From Streptosporangium nondiastaticum (GTDB taxonomy: Bacteria; Actinomycetota; Actinomycetes; Streptomycetales; Streptomycetaceae): a stretch of 41,152 bases of DNA. Both the position numbers and the translations under genes were made by a program. The first letter of the stretch is position 1, and each line of letters begins with the position of its first letter. This document shows, one piece after another, positions 40,762 through 41,152 of the stretch. Below the pieces are notes generated by a model. It saw only the letters and a list, made by a program, of their open reading frames with translations, did not search any database and was not told where the DNA came from. The stretch spans positions 1-41,152 of the forward strand of contig NZ_PXWG01000054.1 of the NCBI RefSeq assembly GCF_003011965.1, read 5' to 3'.

Positions 40762-40781
40762 TGCGGCCGGATCCGGCCGCA
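40762..40781. terminator. Perfect palindrome after the HTH/TPR gene
   Basis: TGCGGCCG-GATC-CGGCCGCA is a perfect 20-base palindrome 28 bases after the regulator stop, suitable as a terminator. Confidence 0.6.
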
Positions 40782-40854
40782 TGGCCCTGTCGTGCGGTGA
40801 CCCGGTAGCGTGGCCGCGCTATCGATAAGTTGCCGTACAGCTTGAGGAGTCCCG

Positions 40855-41152
40855 GTGACGCAGAGCGGACAGGGCAACGCGCCTCAGCCGGCCGCCGGCC
40901 GGCCCTGGAGCGAGCCGTGGGGGCCCGACGCGCAGCGCGCCCCCCTGCCGCCCGAGATGCCGCCGGGCGGCCCCGCGGGCCCCGGCGACTCCGAAGCGAC
41001 GCAGTACATGCCACCCGTCCTGGGCACCGCCCCCGCACCGGCCGCGCCCGACGCCTCCTCCGAGGCCACCCAGTACTTGCCGCCGGTCGCTTCCGGCCCG
41101 CTTCCGGGCGCCCCGCGGCCGCCGGCTCCCTACGCCCAGGGCGGCGCGGGAC
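40855..41152 (+). CDS. Proline-rich protein with repeated EATQY[ML]PPV motif (partial)
   Basis: This is the N-terminal 99 codons of a gene that runs off the window. GTG start with GAGGAG five to six bases upstream. The sequence is Pro/Ala/Gly-rich and low in complexity. SEATQYMPPV and SEATQYLPPV occur 27 residues apart. Such threonine-bearing repeats are common at the N terminus of Streptomyces membrane or cell-wall proteins and look like Ser/Thr-kinase target or FHA docking sites; that is inference. The function lies in the missing part. Confidence 0.75.
   Translation, partial: MTQSGQGNAPQPAAGRPWSEPWGPDAQRAPLPPEMPPGGPAGPGDSEATQYMPPVLGTAPAPAAPDASSEATQYLPPVASGPLPGAPRPPAPYAQGGAG

Overview
The window looks like a chromosomal segment from a Streptomyces or a close relative. 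It has very high GC with G/C-biased third codon positions, GTG starts, AGGAG-type ribosome sites, a DmdR1-type iron repressor beside a SIS-domain gene, a Tad/Flp pilus operon of the actinobacterial type, and a copy of a G/C-rich intergenic repeat I associate with Streptomyces. I saw no tRNA, rRNA or CRISPR array.

Layout. (1) 1-3.45 kb: a catabolic operon made of the 3' part of a biotin-dependent acyl-CoA carboxylase alpha subunit, an acyl-CoA dehydrogenase, an enoyl-CoA hydratase-family protein and a TetR regulator. They are tightly spaced and probably serve branched-chain or short-chain acyl-CoA breakdown. The carboxylase loses homology upstream of about position 113, where a hairpin resembling an IS200/IS605 right end sits. 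(2) 3.49-9.33 kb: housekeeping genes (citrate synthase-like, pdxH, a PAS/GAF sensor, a SIS-domain protein, dmdR1), with a large structured palindromic element between pdxH and the PAS gene. (3) 9.9-10.8 kb: an alpha/beta hydrolase whose nucleophile serine is replaced by alanine.

(4) 10.9-24.6 kb: the most unusual part, an orphan type VII (ESX-like) secretion island. It has one large EccC ATPase with three P-loop domains but no eccB, eccD, eccE or mycP in view. Around it are divergent WXG100 genes, an EspG-like protein, a 479-aa putative substrate, a WXG-like/calpain-protease/lipoprotein cassette, and a degenerate inverted second copy of the substrate gene carrying a TGG-to-TGA change, followed by a frameshifted gene. 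The calpain-like enzyme keeps its Cys-His-Asn triad, so a T7SS-delivered protease with an adjacent candidate partner or inhibitor lipoprotein is a reasonable hypothesis.

(5) 24.7-36.7 kb: two exported proteins divergent from a Tad pilus operon: CpaB-like, TadZ-like ATPase, TadA ATPase, TadB, TadC, Flp pilin, two TadE-like pseudopilins, a TadG-like protein, and a membrane LysM/BTAD protein. (6) 36.8-41.15 kb: an FAD aromatic monooxygenase with a palindromic operator over its -35 box, a small prim-pol-domain protein, an HTH/TPR regulator, and the proline-rich start of a further gene that runs off the window.

Short tandem repeats start at the stop codons of three separate genes (pdxH, dmdR1 and the gene ending at 18934). 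Several convergent gene pairs are separated by strong bidirectional hairpins.
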